64,000 nt of DNA from Mesorhizobium sp. B4-1-3 (GCF_006439355.1 NZ_VFTG01000016.1:1-64000); one strand, 5' to 3'. Numbered from the stretch's first letter, positions 1 to 8,229 are shown. The notes: generated by a model from the sequence alone, not told the origin. Translations and numbers: made by a program.

Positions 1-603
1 GGATCGAGGAGGGGCCGGAGACAAGCCGTCCATGAGCGCGATCAGTACAGCGCGGTAGTCGTCGGCGGGCGCGCCGGCCTCGATGGCCAAAGCCGCCCGG
101 TCGAAGGCGGCCGCCAGCAGGGCGGTCAGCGCCTCGGACGGCAATCTGGTTATCGCTTGCGCCCGCATCGCGGCGACCAGACCCTCGCGCAGCGAGCGGC
201 TGCCATGGCGGTTGTCGATCTCGTCCATGGCGGCGCGGCCGAGCACGGCCGGCCCGTCGAGCAGCAGAAGCCGCGTGCGGCCGGGCGCCCGCATTGCCTT
301 GAGATAGGCATCCGATCCGGCGATCAGCGCGTCGCGCGCGGACAGCGACGGCGGCGAGGCATGGTCGATCTCCGCCGCCACGGCCGCTGCTTCCTGTTCG
401 ACGACCGCCGCGAACAGCGCCTGCTTGTCGGCGAAATGATGGTAGAGCGCGCCACGCGTCACGCCGGCCTCGGCAACGATCTCCGGCGTACCGGTCTCGG
501 CATAGGATTTTTCCGTGAACAGTTTTCGCGCCGCGCGGATCAGATCGGCGCGCGTCGCCTCGGTGCGGTCGCGATTGGAGCGGCGTCCGGACTCTTGTTG
601 CAT
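1..603 (-). CDS. TetR family transcriptional regulator (3' end beyond window)
   Basis: Read on the reverse strand from ATG at 603, this frame stays open for 201 codons to the window edge, so the C-terminus is missing. The N-terminus has the TetR helix-turn-helix pattern: a first helix around RADLIRAARKLF and a recognition helix around VTRGALYHHFADKQALF. TetR proteins are usually 190-220 aa dimeric repressors with a C-terminal ligand pocket, so little is probably missing. It is divergent from a VOC-family gene, and the 66-bp gap holds two near-identical 17-bp palindromes. That arrangement suggests it represses both itself and the neighbour. The ligand is unknown. Confidence 0.88.
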   Translation of the reverse strand, partial: MQQESGRRSNRDRTEATRADLIRAARKLFTEKSYAETGTPEIVAEAGVTRGALYHHFADKQALFAAVVEQEAAAVAAEIDHASPPSLSARDALIAGSDAYLKAMRAPGRTRLLLLDGPAVLGRAAMDEIDNRHGSRSLREGLVAAMRAQAITRLPSEALTALLAAAFDRAALAIEAGAPADDYRAVLIALMDGLSPAPPRS

Positions 604-648
604 ACATGCAGCCTGTATGTTATTTCCATTTACATACAGACTGTATGT
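604..648. promoter_or_regulatory. Double 17-bp palindromic operator, probable TetR binding sites
   Basis: Two copies of one palindrome lie in the divergent gap. The copy at 632-648 is a perfect inverted repeat (ACATACAG, one central base, CTGTATGT). The copy at 604-620 differs at one position in its left arm (ACATGCAG, one base, CTGTATGT). Centres are 28 bp apart, and the left copy abuts the start codon of the TetR gene. Assignment to that regulator is inferred from position and symmetry. Confidence 0.75.
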
Positions 649-669
649 TGGATGCGAGGAGAAGGAAAG

Positions 670-1095
670 ATGAAGACGACAAGCTATTATCCGGTGCTGA
701 TGACGGACGATGTCGAAGGCACCGCGGCCTTTTACGTCGAGCATTTCCGCTTCAGCCCGCTCTTCGAGAGCGACTGGTATGTGCATCTCCAGTCAGCAGA
801 GGACCGCCGCGTCAATCTAGGCATCGTCCAGGGCGACCATGAGACGATCCCGGAGGAGGGGCGCGGACGCACGTCCGGCCTGCTGATCAATTTCGAGGTC
901 CGCGATCCAGACGCCGTCTATGAGCGTCTCGTCGCCGCCGGCCTGCCGATCCTGCGCAGCTTGCGCGATGAACCGTTCGGCCAGCGCCATTTCATCACCA
1001 GGGACCCCAATGGCGTACTGATCGACGTGATCAAGCCGATCCCGCCGAGCGAAGAGTTCTTGGCGCAATATGCCGACGGAGCGGCCGGAAGCTAG
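670..1095 (+). CDS. VOC (glyoxalase/bleomycin-resistance fold) protein
   Basis: A 141-aa protein. The ATG at 670 follows a purine-rich GAGGAGAAGGAAAG ribosome binding site; an upstream in-frame extension would run through the TetR gene and is rejected. It has vicinal-oxygen-chelate features: an N-terminal segment pairing VLMTDDVEGTAAFYVEHF with a later strand, and a C-terminal RDPNGVLIDVIKP typical of the second beta-alpha-beta-beta-beta module. VOC proteins are small metal- or ligand-binding dioxygenases, isomerases or resistance proteins. The substrate is not readable here. Regulation by the divergent TetR protein through the twin palindrome is likely, which hints at a role in handling a small toxic or xenobiotic molecule. 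Confidence 0.8.
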   Translation: MKTTSYYPVLMTDDVEGTAAFYVEHFRFSPLFESDWYVHLQSAEDRRVNLGIVQGDHETIPEEGRGRTSGLLINFEVRDPDAVYERLVAAGLPILRSLRDEPFGQRHFITRDPNGVLIDVIKPIPPSEEFLAQYADGAAGS

Positions 1096-1110
1096 ACTAG
1101 CCAGCAAGGC

Positions 1111-2058
1111 TTAGCTCGTCCGCGCCACCGGCGTCACCGTCACCTGGCTGACGCCGGTGCGGCGGACGACCGTGCACAGCGTCTCGCGGCCGATGCGCTC
1201 GGCATCGAGCATGCGCACGAGGTCGTCGACGCCGGTCACCGGACGGCCGTCTATGGCCGCGATGATGTCGCCTTCCTTCAGGCCGGCCTTGGCGGCGGGA
1301 CCGTTCTTTTCGACGCTGCGCAGGCGCACCGCCGTGTTCGTGGTCACCTGCGACAGCAGCGCCGCGCGACGCGGCAGGTTGGTCGTGTCGGCGGAGACGC
1401 CGATGAAGGCGCGGCGCACGCGGCCGAACCGGATGATCTCGGAGATGACGAAATTGGCGGTGTTGGACGCGACCGCGAAGGCAATTCCTTGAGCACCGTG
1501 GATCATGGCGGTGTTGACGCCGATCACCTCGCCCGCCGACGACACCAGCGGTCCGCCCGAGTTGCCGGGATTGAGCGCGGCATCGGTCTGGATGACGTCG
1601 TCGATCAGCCGGCCGGTCGAGGCGCGCATCGAACGGCCGAGCGCGGAGACGACGCCGGCGGTGACGGTCCATTCGAAACCGAGCGGATTGCCGATCGCGA
1701 TCGCGATCTGGCCGCGGCGCAGGCGCTTGGAATCGCCGAGCGGCGCGACATCGGCGAAACTGCCGTCGGCGCGCACCAGCGCGATGTCGGTATCCGGATC
1801 GCGGCCAAGCACGTGGCCTTCGCGCGAGGCGCCGTCGGGCATGGTCACACGCATGGCGCGGGCATCGCCGACGACATGGTAATTGGTGACGACCAACCCG
1901 TCCTGCGCGATCACGAAGCCCGAACCGTGACCGCCCGCGCCGATGCGCTCGATGCGGCACACGGCCGGACCGATGCGGTCGACGGCATCGGCAACGGATA
2001 CCGAGTAAGCGTCGAGCAAAGTGTCGTCAGATGGAAGTTTTTCGGCTGCGAAGGCCAT
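1111..2058 (-). CDS. HtrA/DegP-like serine protease with PDZ domain
   Basis: A 315-aa S1C-family protein. The catalytic triad is intact: His61 in TNYHVV, Asp91 in DPDTDIALV and Ser167 in NPGNSGGPL. A single C-terminal PDZ domain spans about 215-310, with KAGLKEGDIIAAIDGRPV as its binding-groove segment. No signal peptide or membrane segment is visible at the N-terminus (MAFAAEKLPSDD), so the protein may act in the cytoplasm, unlike classical periplasmic DegP. The start has an upstream CGAGGGA ribosome site. It is divergent from a paralogue that has lost all three catalytic residues. Typical HtrA proteins degrade or refold damaged proteins; the target here is unknown. Confidence 0.9.
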   Translation of the reverse strand: MAFAAEKLPSDDTLLDAYSVSVADAVDRIGPAVCRIERIGAGGHGSGFVIAQDGLVVTNYHVVGDARAMRVTMPDGASREGHVLGRDPDTDIALVRADGSFADVAPLGDSKRLRRGQIAIAIGNPLGFEWTVTAGVVSALGRSMRASTGRLIDDVIQTDAALNPGNSGGPLVSSAGEVIGVNTAMIHGAQGIAFAVASNTANFVISEIIRFGRVRRAFIGVSADTTNLPRRAALLSQVTTNTAVRLRSVEKNGPAAKAGLKEGDIIAAIDGRPVTGVDDLVRMLDAERIGRETLCTVVRRTGVSQVTVTPVARTS

Positions 2059-2219
2059 GGGCGTGTTCCCTCGTACATTGATGACTATATGTGCGGAGCG
2101 GCCGCAATTGCCGCGACCTGACCAGATGGCCAGTCGGGCCGGTGACTAGCCGTCAGGCGAGTATCCGCGGCTGCGCTGCCGAGCGATATCTGGGTCACCG
2201 AACCCAGGAGATCATTGAT

Positions 2220-3095
2220 ATGAGCGACTTTAACCTCAGTGCCTTTTCCGACGCGATCGCCGATGTTGCGGCCACCGCCGCCCCCGCGCTGGCGAGCTTC
2301 GTCACGCACCATCACCGCACCGCGAGCGCCTTCCACTGGCGCGATGGCTACTTCGTCACCGCCGAGGAAGCGGTCGAAGCCGGCGAGGAGATCGAACTGA
2401 CGCTGGCCTCCGGCGAAAGCATGAAGGCAGAGCTTGTCGGCCGCGATCCGTCGACGGGCGTTGCCCTGCTGAAACCGGCTTCCGCCGCTGCCGGTTTGCC
2501 ACAACTCGCCCAGGCCGGCGCCGTGCGGCCCGGCAATCTGGCGATCGCTGCCGGCAACAGCGATGGCGCCGCGCTCGCCGTGTTCGGCACGGTCGGCGAG
2601 GTCGGACCGGCCTGGCGCTCGATGCGCGGCGGCACGATCGACCGGCGCATCAACCTCGCCATCAACACCGGCGGCCGCTTCGAGGGCGGGCCGGTGCTCG
2701 ACGCCAAGGGCGAGCTGATCGGCATGCTGTTGTTCGGGCCTCGCCGGCGGGCGCTGGTCATGCCTTACGAGACGATCGAGCGGGCGGTGGCGACGCTGCG
2801 CGAAAAGGGTCATGTCGCGCGCGGCTATCTCGGCGCCGGGCTGCACCCGATCCGCAATGGCGGCACCAAAGGCGCCATGGTGATGAGCCTCGACGACAAC
2901 GGTCCGGCCAAGGCCGCCGGCCTGCATATCGGCGACATCGTCGTCGCCTGGAACGGCGAGGCCGTGCACGGGCCGCGCGAGCTGATCCGCAAGCTTGGGC
3001 CGGACAGTGCGGGTACCACCGTGACGCTCGGCATCTTGAGCGGCGGCGCTGAGCGCGACGTGTCGATCACCATCGGCGAGAAGCCGCTGAGCTGA
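2220..3095 (+). CDS. Catalytically dead HtrA-like paralogue with PDZ domain
   Basis: A 291-aa protein starting at ATG 2220 behind CCAGGAGAT. It aligns by eye with the neighbouring HtrA protease through the whole trypsin-like fold and PDZ domain, but every catalytic residue is replaced. The His position is Glu50 (VTAEEAV for VTNYHVV), the Asp position is Gly80 (DPSTGVALL for DPDTDIALV) and the Ser position is Glu155 (GRFEGGPV for GNSGGPL). The PDZ region (about 205-290) keeps AAGLHIGDIVVAWNGEAV. It therefore probably binds proteins without cutting them, perhaps as a partner, inhibitor or chaperone for the divergent active protease. The LuxR-type gene starts 8 bp after its stop, so the two are likely co-transcribed. 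Confidence 0.85.
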   Translation: MSDFNLSAFSDAIADVAATAAPALASFVTHHHRTASAFHWRDGYFVTAEEAVEAGEEIELTLASGESMKAELVGRDPSTGVALLKPASAAAGLPQLAQAGAVRPGNLAIAAGNSDGAALAVFGTVGEVGPAWRSMRGGTIDRRINLAINTGGRFEGGPVLDAKGELIGMLLFGPRRRALVMPYETIERAVATLREKGHVARGYLGAGLHPIRNGGTKGAMVMSLDDNGPAKAAGLHIGDIVVAWNGEAVHGPRELIRKLGPDSAGTTVTLGILSGGAERDVSITIGEKPLS

Positions 3096-3103
3096 GAGGA
3101 TCG

Positions 3104-3748
3104 ATGGCCAGCAGCGCGGCACAAACGATTGTGAGACCGGAGCCGGCAACTCACCGGCTCACGGTGCTGATCGCGCTCGGCGACGCTGGGCGCGCCGAGC
3201 AGTTGGCCGATGCGCTTGGCGCCAGCGACGATTTGTTGCCGTCGCTGGCCGGGAGCGGCACGGATCAAGTAGCCGATGTCGCGGTGACCGACGACACTGC
3301 CTTGGAGAGCCGAGTCATCGGCTCGACGATGCCCGTCGTCCTGCTTTCCCGACATGTCGGCCGCGAGAGGTTTCAAGGTAACGTGGTCGCCGTGCTGCCG
3401 CCGTCGGCCGATGGCTTGTTGATCGCCGCCGCGGCGCGGCTCGCGGCTTCCGGCTATCGCATCGACAGGGCAGGGCCGTCGGCGATCGCGCATGGCGATT
3501 TCCATGACGGCCTCGCCGAAGAGGATGTGCCGGATGACAACCAGGTCCGCCCTTCCTTGTCGCCGCGCGAGGCGGAGGTGCTGGCGCTGCTCGCCGAAGG
3601 TGCGCCGAACAAGGTGATCGCCCGGCGGCTCAACATTTCCGTGCACACCGCGAAGTTTCATGTCGCCGCCATCCTGGTCAAGCTCGGCGCCGCCAACCGC
3701 ACCGATGCCATTGCGATTGCCATGCGGCAGGGGTTGGTCCTCGTCTAG
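3104..3748 (+). CDS. LuxR-family response-regulator-like protein
   Basis: A 214-aa protein. The C-terminal 65 residues are a LuxR/FixJ helix-turn-helix, with LSPREAEVLALLAEG followed by NKVIARRLNISVHTAKFHVAAI. The N-terminal 110 residues have the alternating strand/helix pattern of a receiver domain. However, the usual Lys-Pro near the end of the fold is replaced (AVLPPSAD) and the phosphorylated Asp region is only VTDDTAL, so phosphorylation is doubtful. It follows the dead protease paralogue by 8 bp, which suggests a shared transcript and perhaps a shared signal. No sensor kinase gene is adjacent. Confidence 0.82.
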   Translation: MASSAAQTIVRPEPATHRLTVLIALGDAGRAEQLADALGASDDLLPSLAGSGTDQVADVAVTDDTALESRVIGSTMPVVLLSRHVGRERFQGNVVAVLPPSADGLLIAAAARLAASGYRIDRAGPSAIAHGDFHDGLAEEDVPDDNQVRPSLSPREAEVLALLAEGAPNKVIARRLNISVHTAKFHVAAILVKLGAANRTDAIAIAMRQGLVLV

Positions 3749-3888
3749 AGGGGCAGATCTCAATGGCTCTTGTCCAGCGCCGCGGAGGTCCCGCACCCTA
3801 CGCAGCGTAACCGTTTCGGCTACTTTGGGCCCTTGCACCGGGGCTGTCGGCCGCGCAAGTTGCCTCCACATCGAAGAGGGAGGCAAAG

Positions 3889-4755
3889 ATGTCGCTCAAG
3901 GGAAAGACGCTGTTCATCTCGGGCGGATCGCGTGGCATCGGGCTGGCGATCGCGCTCAGGGCTGCGCGCGACGGCGCCAATGTGACCATCGCGGCCAAGA
4001 CCGCCGAGCCGCATCCGAAGCTGCCGGGCACCATCTACACCGCGGCGCAAGACATCGAACGGGCCGGCGGCAAGGCGCTGCCGGTGCTCTGCGACATCCG
4101 CGACGAGGCCCAGGTTGCCGACGCGGTGGCAAAGACCGTCGAGACGTTCGGCGGCATCGACATCTGTGTCAACAATGCCAGCGCCATCCAGCTTACCGGC
4201 ACGCTGGAGACCGACATGAAGCGCTACGACCTGATGCATCAGATCAACACGCGCGGCACATTCCTGGTCTCCAAAATGTGCATTCCACACTTGAAGTTGG
4301 CCAAGAACCCTCACATCCTGAATCTGGCGCCGCCGCTCGACATGAAGGCCAAATGGTTCAAGAACCACGTCGCCTACACGATGACGAAGTTCGGCATGTC
4401 GATGTGCACGCTGGGCATGAGCGCCGAGTTCGCCGGAGCCGGCATCGCCGTCAACTCGCTATGGCCGATCTCGACCATCGACACGGCCGCGGTGCGCAAT
4501 CTTCTCGGCGGTGCCGCGGTGGCGGCGATGAGCCGCTCGCCCGACATCATGGCCGACGCCGCGCATGCGATCTTCCGGCGACCGTCGCGCGAGGCGACCG
4601 GCAATTTCTACATCGACGAAGAGGTGCTACGCGCCGAAGGCGTGACGGACTTTTCGGCCTACGCTCCGGGCGCAGCCGATCAGCTCGCGGGCGACTTCTT
4701 CGTTCCCGATGAAGTGTTTGCGAACTCGCAAACGAAGGTCAGAAGAATCTACTGA
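3889..4755 (+). CDS. Short-chain dehydrogenase/reductase (HSDL2-like)
   Basis: A 288-aa classical SDR. The nucleotide-binding motif SGGSRGIG sits at 11-18, the NNAS motif near 95-98, and the catalytic Tyr163 and Lys167 in YTMTK. The segment after the glycine motif (AAKTAEPHPKLPGTIYTAA) resembles the long-insert subgroup typified by hydroxysteroid-dehydrogenase-like protein 2, a family of unknown bacterial substrate. The start at 3889 follows GAGGGAGGCAAAG. It stands alone between the LuxR gene and a rhizobial repeat. An NAD(P)-dependent oxidoreductase is certain; the substrate is not. Confidence 0.88.
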   Translation: MSLKGKTLFISGGSRGIGLAIALRAARDGANVTIAAKTAEPHPKLPGTIYTAAQDIERAGGKALPVLCDIRDEAQVADAVAKTVETFGGIDICVNNASAIQLTGTLETDMKRYDLMHQINTRGTFLVSKMCIPHLKLAKNPHILNLAPPLDMKAKWFKNHVAYTMTKFGMSMCTLGMSAEFAGAGIAVNSLWPISTIDTAAVRNLLGGAAVAAMSRSPDIMADAAHAIFRRPSREATGNFYIDEEVLRAEGVTDFSAYAPGAADQLAGDFFVPDEVFANSQTKVRRIY

Positions 4756-4771
4756 AGGGTGCAGGCACGTT

Positions 4772-4871
4772 AGAGCGTTTCACCGTTTCACGGAAACAGC
4801 GAAACGCTCTATCTCTTTGTTTTTACGCAATTCCGGACGGAAAACCGCTCACACTTTTCCTGGAATTGCTC
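4772..4871. repeat. Rhizobial intergenic repeat (RIME/REP-like composite)
   Basis: The left part is a long inverted repeat: AGAGCGTTTC at 4772-4781 pairs with GAAACGCTCT at 4801-4810, with a nested GTTTC/GAAAC inside. The right part, beginning TTTGTTTTTACGCAATTCC and ending TGGAATTGCTCT, has its own inverted ends (GCAATTCC with GGAATTGC). I recall this pair as a very common dispersed element between genes in Mesorhizobium and relatives. It abuts the stop codon of the UPF0114 gene. Confidence 0.7.
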
Positions 4872-5389
4872 TAGTCCGCCGCGGCCTTCTTGCCTTTCGC
4901 CAGCGCCATGACGCGGTCGATATAGGCCAGCATCAGCGCCGAAATCACGAACGCCAGATGCATGATGGTCAGCCACATCAGCTGCTCCGTCGTATAGGAA
5001 GCGTGATTGAGGAAGACCTGCAGGAGGTGGATCGAGGAGATCGCGACAATGGTCGAGGCGACCTTGACCTTCAGCGAGCCGACATCGATCGTTCCCAGCC
5101 AGTGGACCTCGCCGTCCTGCTCGTCGAAGCGGCTGACGAAGTTCTCGTAGCCCGAGATGATCACCATTACCACCAGCGAGGCGACAAGCGCCGCGTCGAT
5201 CAGACCGAGCATCTTCAGGATCGTGTCGGTGTCGCCAAGCGTGAAGGCGCTGACCACAAACTCGTAAAGCTTCTTGCCGAAGGACAGGGCATATGTCGCG
5301 AGCGCCACGCCGAGCCCGAGATAGAAGGCGACCAGCAGCCAGCGCGAGGCGAGGATAACGGATTCGATGGCGAGTTCGAGACGCTTCAT
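4871..5389 (-). CDS. UPF0114 (YqhA-like) membrane protein
   Basis: A 172-aa integral membrane protein. Hydrophobic segments lie at about 10-35 (VILASRWLLVAFYLGLGVAL), 60-85 (IDAALVASLVVMVIISGYE), 110-125 and 135-158. The charged loop GYENFVSRFDEQDG and the motif LGTIDVGSLKVKVASTIVAIS match the YqhA/UPF0114 family of inner-membrane proteins of unknown function. Its start codon follows a GAAG-type ribosome site at 5390-5400. The dispersed repeat meets its stop codon. The neighbours give no functional clue. Confidence 0.82.
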   Translation of the reverse strand: MKRLELAIESVILASRWLLVAFYLGLGVALATYALSFGKKLYEFVVSAFTLGDTDTILKMLGLIDAALVASLVVMVIISGYENFVSRFDEQDGEVHWLGTIDVGSLKVKVASTIVAISSIHLLQVFLNHASYTTEQLMWLTIMHLAFVISALMLAYIDRVMALAKGKKAAAD

Positions 5390-5451
5390 GAAGGCTTCCG
5401 GTCAAACTGCGATTGAGGGTATTTCGGCCAGACAGGGCCGGTTTTCAAGAC

Positions 5452-5530
5452 AAAAAGCCCCGCCGGGGAGGGGACCCGGCGGGGCTCAGTCGTGTCCCGC
5501 TGGAGTCGGGACAGGGCAGGGAACGCCCTG
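5452..5530 (-). ncRNA. Candidate small RNA: three hairpins ending in a strong terminator
   Basis: Between the UPF0114 gene and the OmpA-domain gene the reverse strand carries three consecutive perfect hairpins, each with a 7-nt loop. Arms are 5513-5517/5525-5529 (5 bp), 5493-5499/5507-5513 (7 bp) and 5456-5467/5475-5486 (12 bp). The last is followed by five T on the reverse strand, a textbook intrinsic terminator. Its loop reads UCCCCUC, which could pair with a Shine-Dalgarno sequence. A possible promoter (TTGCCA at 5559-5554, CTATGC at 5535-5530, 18-bp spacer) lies just upstream but would start within the first hairpin. No ORF explains the block. Alternatively the last hairpin is only a second terminator for the gene at 5691-8033. 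Confidence 0.45.
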
Positions 5531-5612
5531 CATAGAAACTGGGTGCCGCAATGTGGCAATTCAATGAGTTAGCCCCGATCGACAGGACAAATCTTCTCGA
5601 GCCAGGAAAGCA

Positions 5613-5639
5613 AAGGCCCGTCCGCCGCGGACGGGCCTT
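5613..5639 (-). terminator. Hairpin terminator after the OmpA-domain gene
   Basis: An 11-bp perfect stem (5613-5623 with 5629-5639) with a 5-nt loop. On the reverse strand it is followed by a weak T-rich run (TTTGCTTTCC). It sits 52 bp beyond the stop codon of the gene ending at 5691. Confidence 0.7.
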
Positions 5640-5690
5640 CACCTCAAGCGCTGATTCCAGAAATCCGATCAGGATCTTGAAATCCAACGC

Positions 5691-8033
5691 TCATTGCTGG
5701 TCACTGTTGCTCGCCACCGGCGCCACCAGCGAGGTGATGCGACGGATGGCGACACGCCGGTTCTCGCGGTTCGGACCGGGCGTGTTCACCTTGAGATACT
5801 CCTCGCCATAGCCCTGCGTGGTTAGGTTCTCGGCCGGGATGCCGAAGGCGTTGGTCAACGCCTCGGCGACCGCTTCGGCGCGGCGGTCCGACAGAGCTAG
5901 GTTCGCATCCGGCGTGCCGACGGCGTCGGTGTGGCCTTCGATCAGGAAGGTCTCGGCTGGGTTCTTCTTGAGCAATTTCTCCATGGCGCTGGCGACGCCA
6001 TTGAGCTTCTGCACCTCGGTGTCGGAAATCGTGGCCGAGCCGAAGTCGAAGTTCAGCGTGTCGAGATCGATGCGCCGGGCGATATCGCGCACGCGGGCCG
6101 AGCGCTTGACCTCGTCGATCGAGTAGAGACGCTGCACCCTCTCCACAGGCGGCTGCTCGAGGAAGGTGTAGTAGTCGTCGTCGCTCTGGACATCCTCGGA
6201 ATCGAGGATGTAGTCGCGCTGCGGTATGGTGAGCCGCATCGGCGGCAGATCGTCACCGGGATCGCGCCAATTCTCGTCGTCCTGGTACTGCCGCTCGTCG
6301 ACATAGCTCAGCACATATTCGCGGCCGTCCGGCATGACGCGCGAACGCTGGATGACATCGCCGTAGCGGTTGCGGATGGTGACGACGCGGATGCCATTGC
6401 CGCGTTCGACCGTCTCGCGCGTGCGGCCGCCCGACAGATCCTCGTAGTAGACGTCCTTGGCGCCGCGGGTGATGCGGGGAGCCTCGTTGCTTTCGACGAA
6501 GGTCTGGTTGTTGAACTGGAGGATCACGCGGTCACCGAACTGTTTCACAACATCCGCGCCCTGGGGCCGGCGGCGTTCGCGCACCACCTGATCGGGCGTA
6601 AGCTCGATCCGCTTGCCCTTCTCCTGGTCCACCGGAACGATCTTCTCGGGCTTGATCGCCTGCTGTGCCGACCTGTCGTCGGCGGGCGGCGGACCCTGGT
6701 CGATCGGAGCCGGCCTCTGCGCCTGCTTGCCGCTTTGCTGCTGTCCGGCCTGATTGGCGTTCTGACCATTGCCGGCCTGGCCATTGTCAGTCTGAGCGCC
6801 ACCGGTCTGGGCACCGCCGTTCTGGCCGTTGTCGTTGCGGCCCCGGTGCTTGCGCACGGCATCTTTCTGGCTGTCCAGGACTGGCGCCTCATTCGGATTG
6901 GCGGTTTGGCCCTGCGCGGTGTTGCCGCCATTGGCCGGCTGGTTGTTGTTCGCCGGCTGATTGCCATTGGCCGGCTGTTCGCCGGTTGCTGGTCGCTGCT
7001 CGCCGGTGGCGGGCTGGCGGCCGGTCTTGGTCTGCTCGCCGGTGGCAGGTTGCTCGCCGGTGGCGGGCTGTTCGCCATTCGCCGGCTGCTCGGCAGTCGG
7101 TTTCTTGCCGCGCTTCTTCTTGTCCTGGGTCTGTCCGCCCTGGGCCGGCTGCTCGCCATTCTGCAGCGGCTCGGCTTGCTGTGGTGCGGGTTCACCTGCC
7201 GGCGCGGTCTCGTTCTGCTGGTTCTGCCGCGGCTTCTTGCCTTGACTGCCGCCTTGCTGGTTGTCGTTGGCGGGAGCGGTCTGTTCGGTCGGGGCGACCT
7301 GCTCGCCCGCCTGGCCAGCGGGTTCTCTCTGCTGCTGGTCGTGCTTGCGCTTCTTGCGGCTCTGGTTTCCTTGCTGGTCGCCCTGCTGCTGGCCGCCCTG
7401 CTGCTCAGGCGCGACCTGCTGTCCAGCAGGCTGCTGATCGGACGGCGCCGTTTCGGTCTGCTGGTTGCGCTTTTTCTTGCGCGACTGCTGTTCGTCAGTT
7501 GTGGACTGAGCGCCCTGATTAGCGGGCGCCTCAGTCTGCTGTTGTTGGTCGCGCTTCTTGCGTGGCTTCACCGACTGTTCATCGGTTGCCGGCTGGCCAC
7601 CCTGATCGGCGGGCGCTTCTGTTTGCTGCTGCTGGTCGCGCTTCTTGCGCGGCTTAAGCTGCTGCTTGGCGGGCGCGACTTCCCCGGACTGACCATTGTC
7701 CATCTGCTGCTGGTCTTGCCGCTTCTTGCGCGGCTTCTGCTCGGTCTCGGCGGGCGCGGCTTGTTCGGCCGCCGGCGCCGATTCGCTTTGCTGCTGCTGT
7801 TCGTGCTTCTTTTTCCGGGGCTGTTCGCCACCCTGTTGGCCCCCACCTTTTTGGCCTTGGGCGCATTCCTCAGCGGACTGGCCTTCAGCGCAGGCGGCCT
7901 GCGCAAGGATGAACGGTGTGCCGTGCAGGCTGCCGGAAGCGACACCCCCCTGCAGCGGGTACGCGCCCAACGGCGCGGATGCCATAAGCAGGCCGATTGC
8001 CGTGCCCGCCAGAATCCGTGGTTGGCGTTTCAT
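5691..8033 (-). CDS. OmpA-domain outer-membrane protein with Q/K/R-rich repeat region
   Basis: A 780-aa exported protein. A signal peptide of about 25-45 residues opens it (MKRQPRILAGTAIGLLMASAP). Residues of roughly 50-420 are low-complexity tandem repeats. One set is built on PRKKRDQQQQTEAP-like units about 25-30 aa long, followed by PATGEQ/PANGNQ-like hexamers. Residues about 655-765 form an OmpA-type peptidoglycan-binding domain with LNFDFGSATI, GHTDAVG (Asp703) and LSDRRAEAV. It probably anchors the outer membrane to peptidoglycan while the basic, glutamine-rich arm spans the periplasm or faces outward. The start has AGGAGAAAATTAAT before ATG. The repeats make length variation between strains likely. 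A 777-codon open frame on the other strand is a by-product of codon bias. Confidence 0.88.
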   Translation of the reverse strand: MKRQPRILAGTAIGLLMASAPLGAYPLQGGVASGSLHGTPFILAQAACAEGQSAEECAQGQKGGGQQGGEQPRKKKHEQQQQSESAPAAEQAAPAETEQKPRKKRQDQQQMDNGQSGEVAPAKQQLKPRKKRDQQQQTEAPADQGGQPATDEQSVKPRKKRDQQQQTEAPANQGAQSTTDEQQSRKKKRNQQTETAPSDQQPAGQQVAPEQQGGQQQGDQQGNQSRKKRKHDQQQREPAGQAGEQVAPTEQTAPANDNQQGGSQGKKPRQNQQNETAPAGEPAPQQAEPLQNGEQPAQGGQTQDKKKRGKKPTAEQPANGEQPATGEQPATGEQTKTGRQPATGEQRPATGEQPANGNQPANNNQPANGGNTAQGQTANPNEAPVLDSQKDAVRKHRGRNDNGQNGGAQTGGAQTDNGQAGNGQNANQAGQQQSGKQAQRPAPIDQGPPPADDRSAQQAIKPEKIVPVDQEKGKRIELTPDQVVRERRRPQGADVVKQFGDRVILQFNNQTFVESNEAPRITRGAKDVYYEDLSGGRTRETVERGNGIRVVTIRNRYGDVIQRSRVMPDGREYVLSYVDERQYQDDENWRDPGDDLPPMRLTIPQRDYILDSEDVQSDDDYYTFLEQPPVERVQRLYSIDEVKRSARVRDIARRIDLDTLNFDFGSATISDTEVQKLNGVASAMEKLLKKNPAETFLIEGHTDAVGTPDANLALSDRRAEAVAEALTNAFGIPAENLTTQGYGEEYLKVNTPGPNRENRRVAIRRITSLVAPVASNSDQQ

Positions 8034-8229
8034 ATTAATTTTCTCCTACTGGGGTCCCATCCCTGCCCAAACTTTCGTCAACCGCAATTGGTTCCGCCAG
8101 GCATTGACGCCAACCAAGGATGCCTGGCCGGCCTTTTGAAGGCAATTTCGTGTTTTTCTAATGTTGATACTGGGCCACCCGTCACCGCGGCGCTTGACCG
8201 AAACGCCGCGGAGGGCCAAATCCAGCAAA

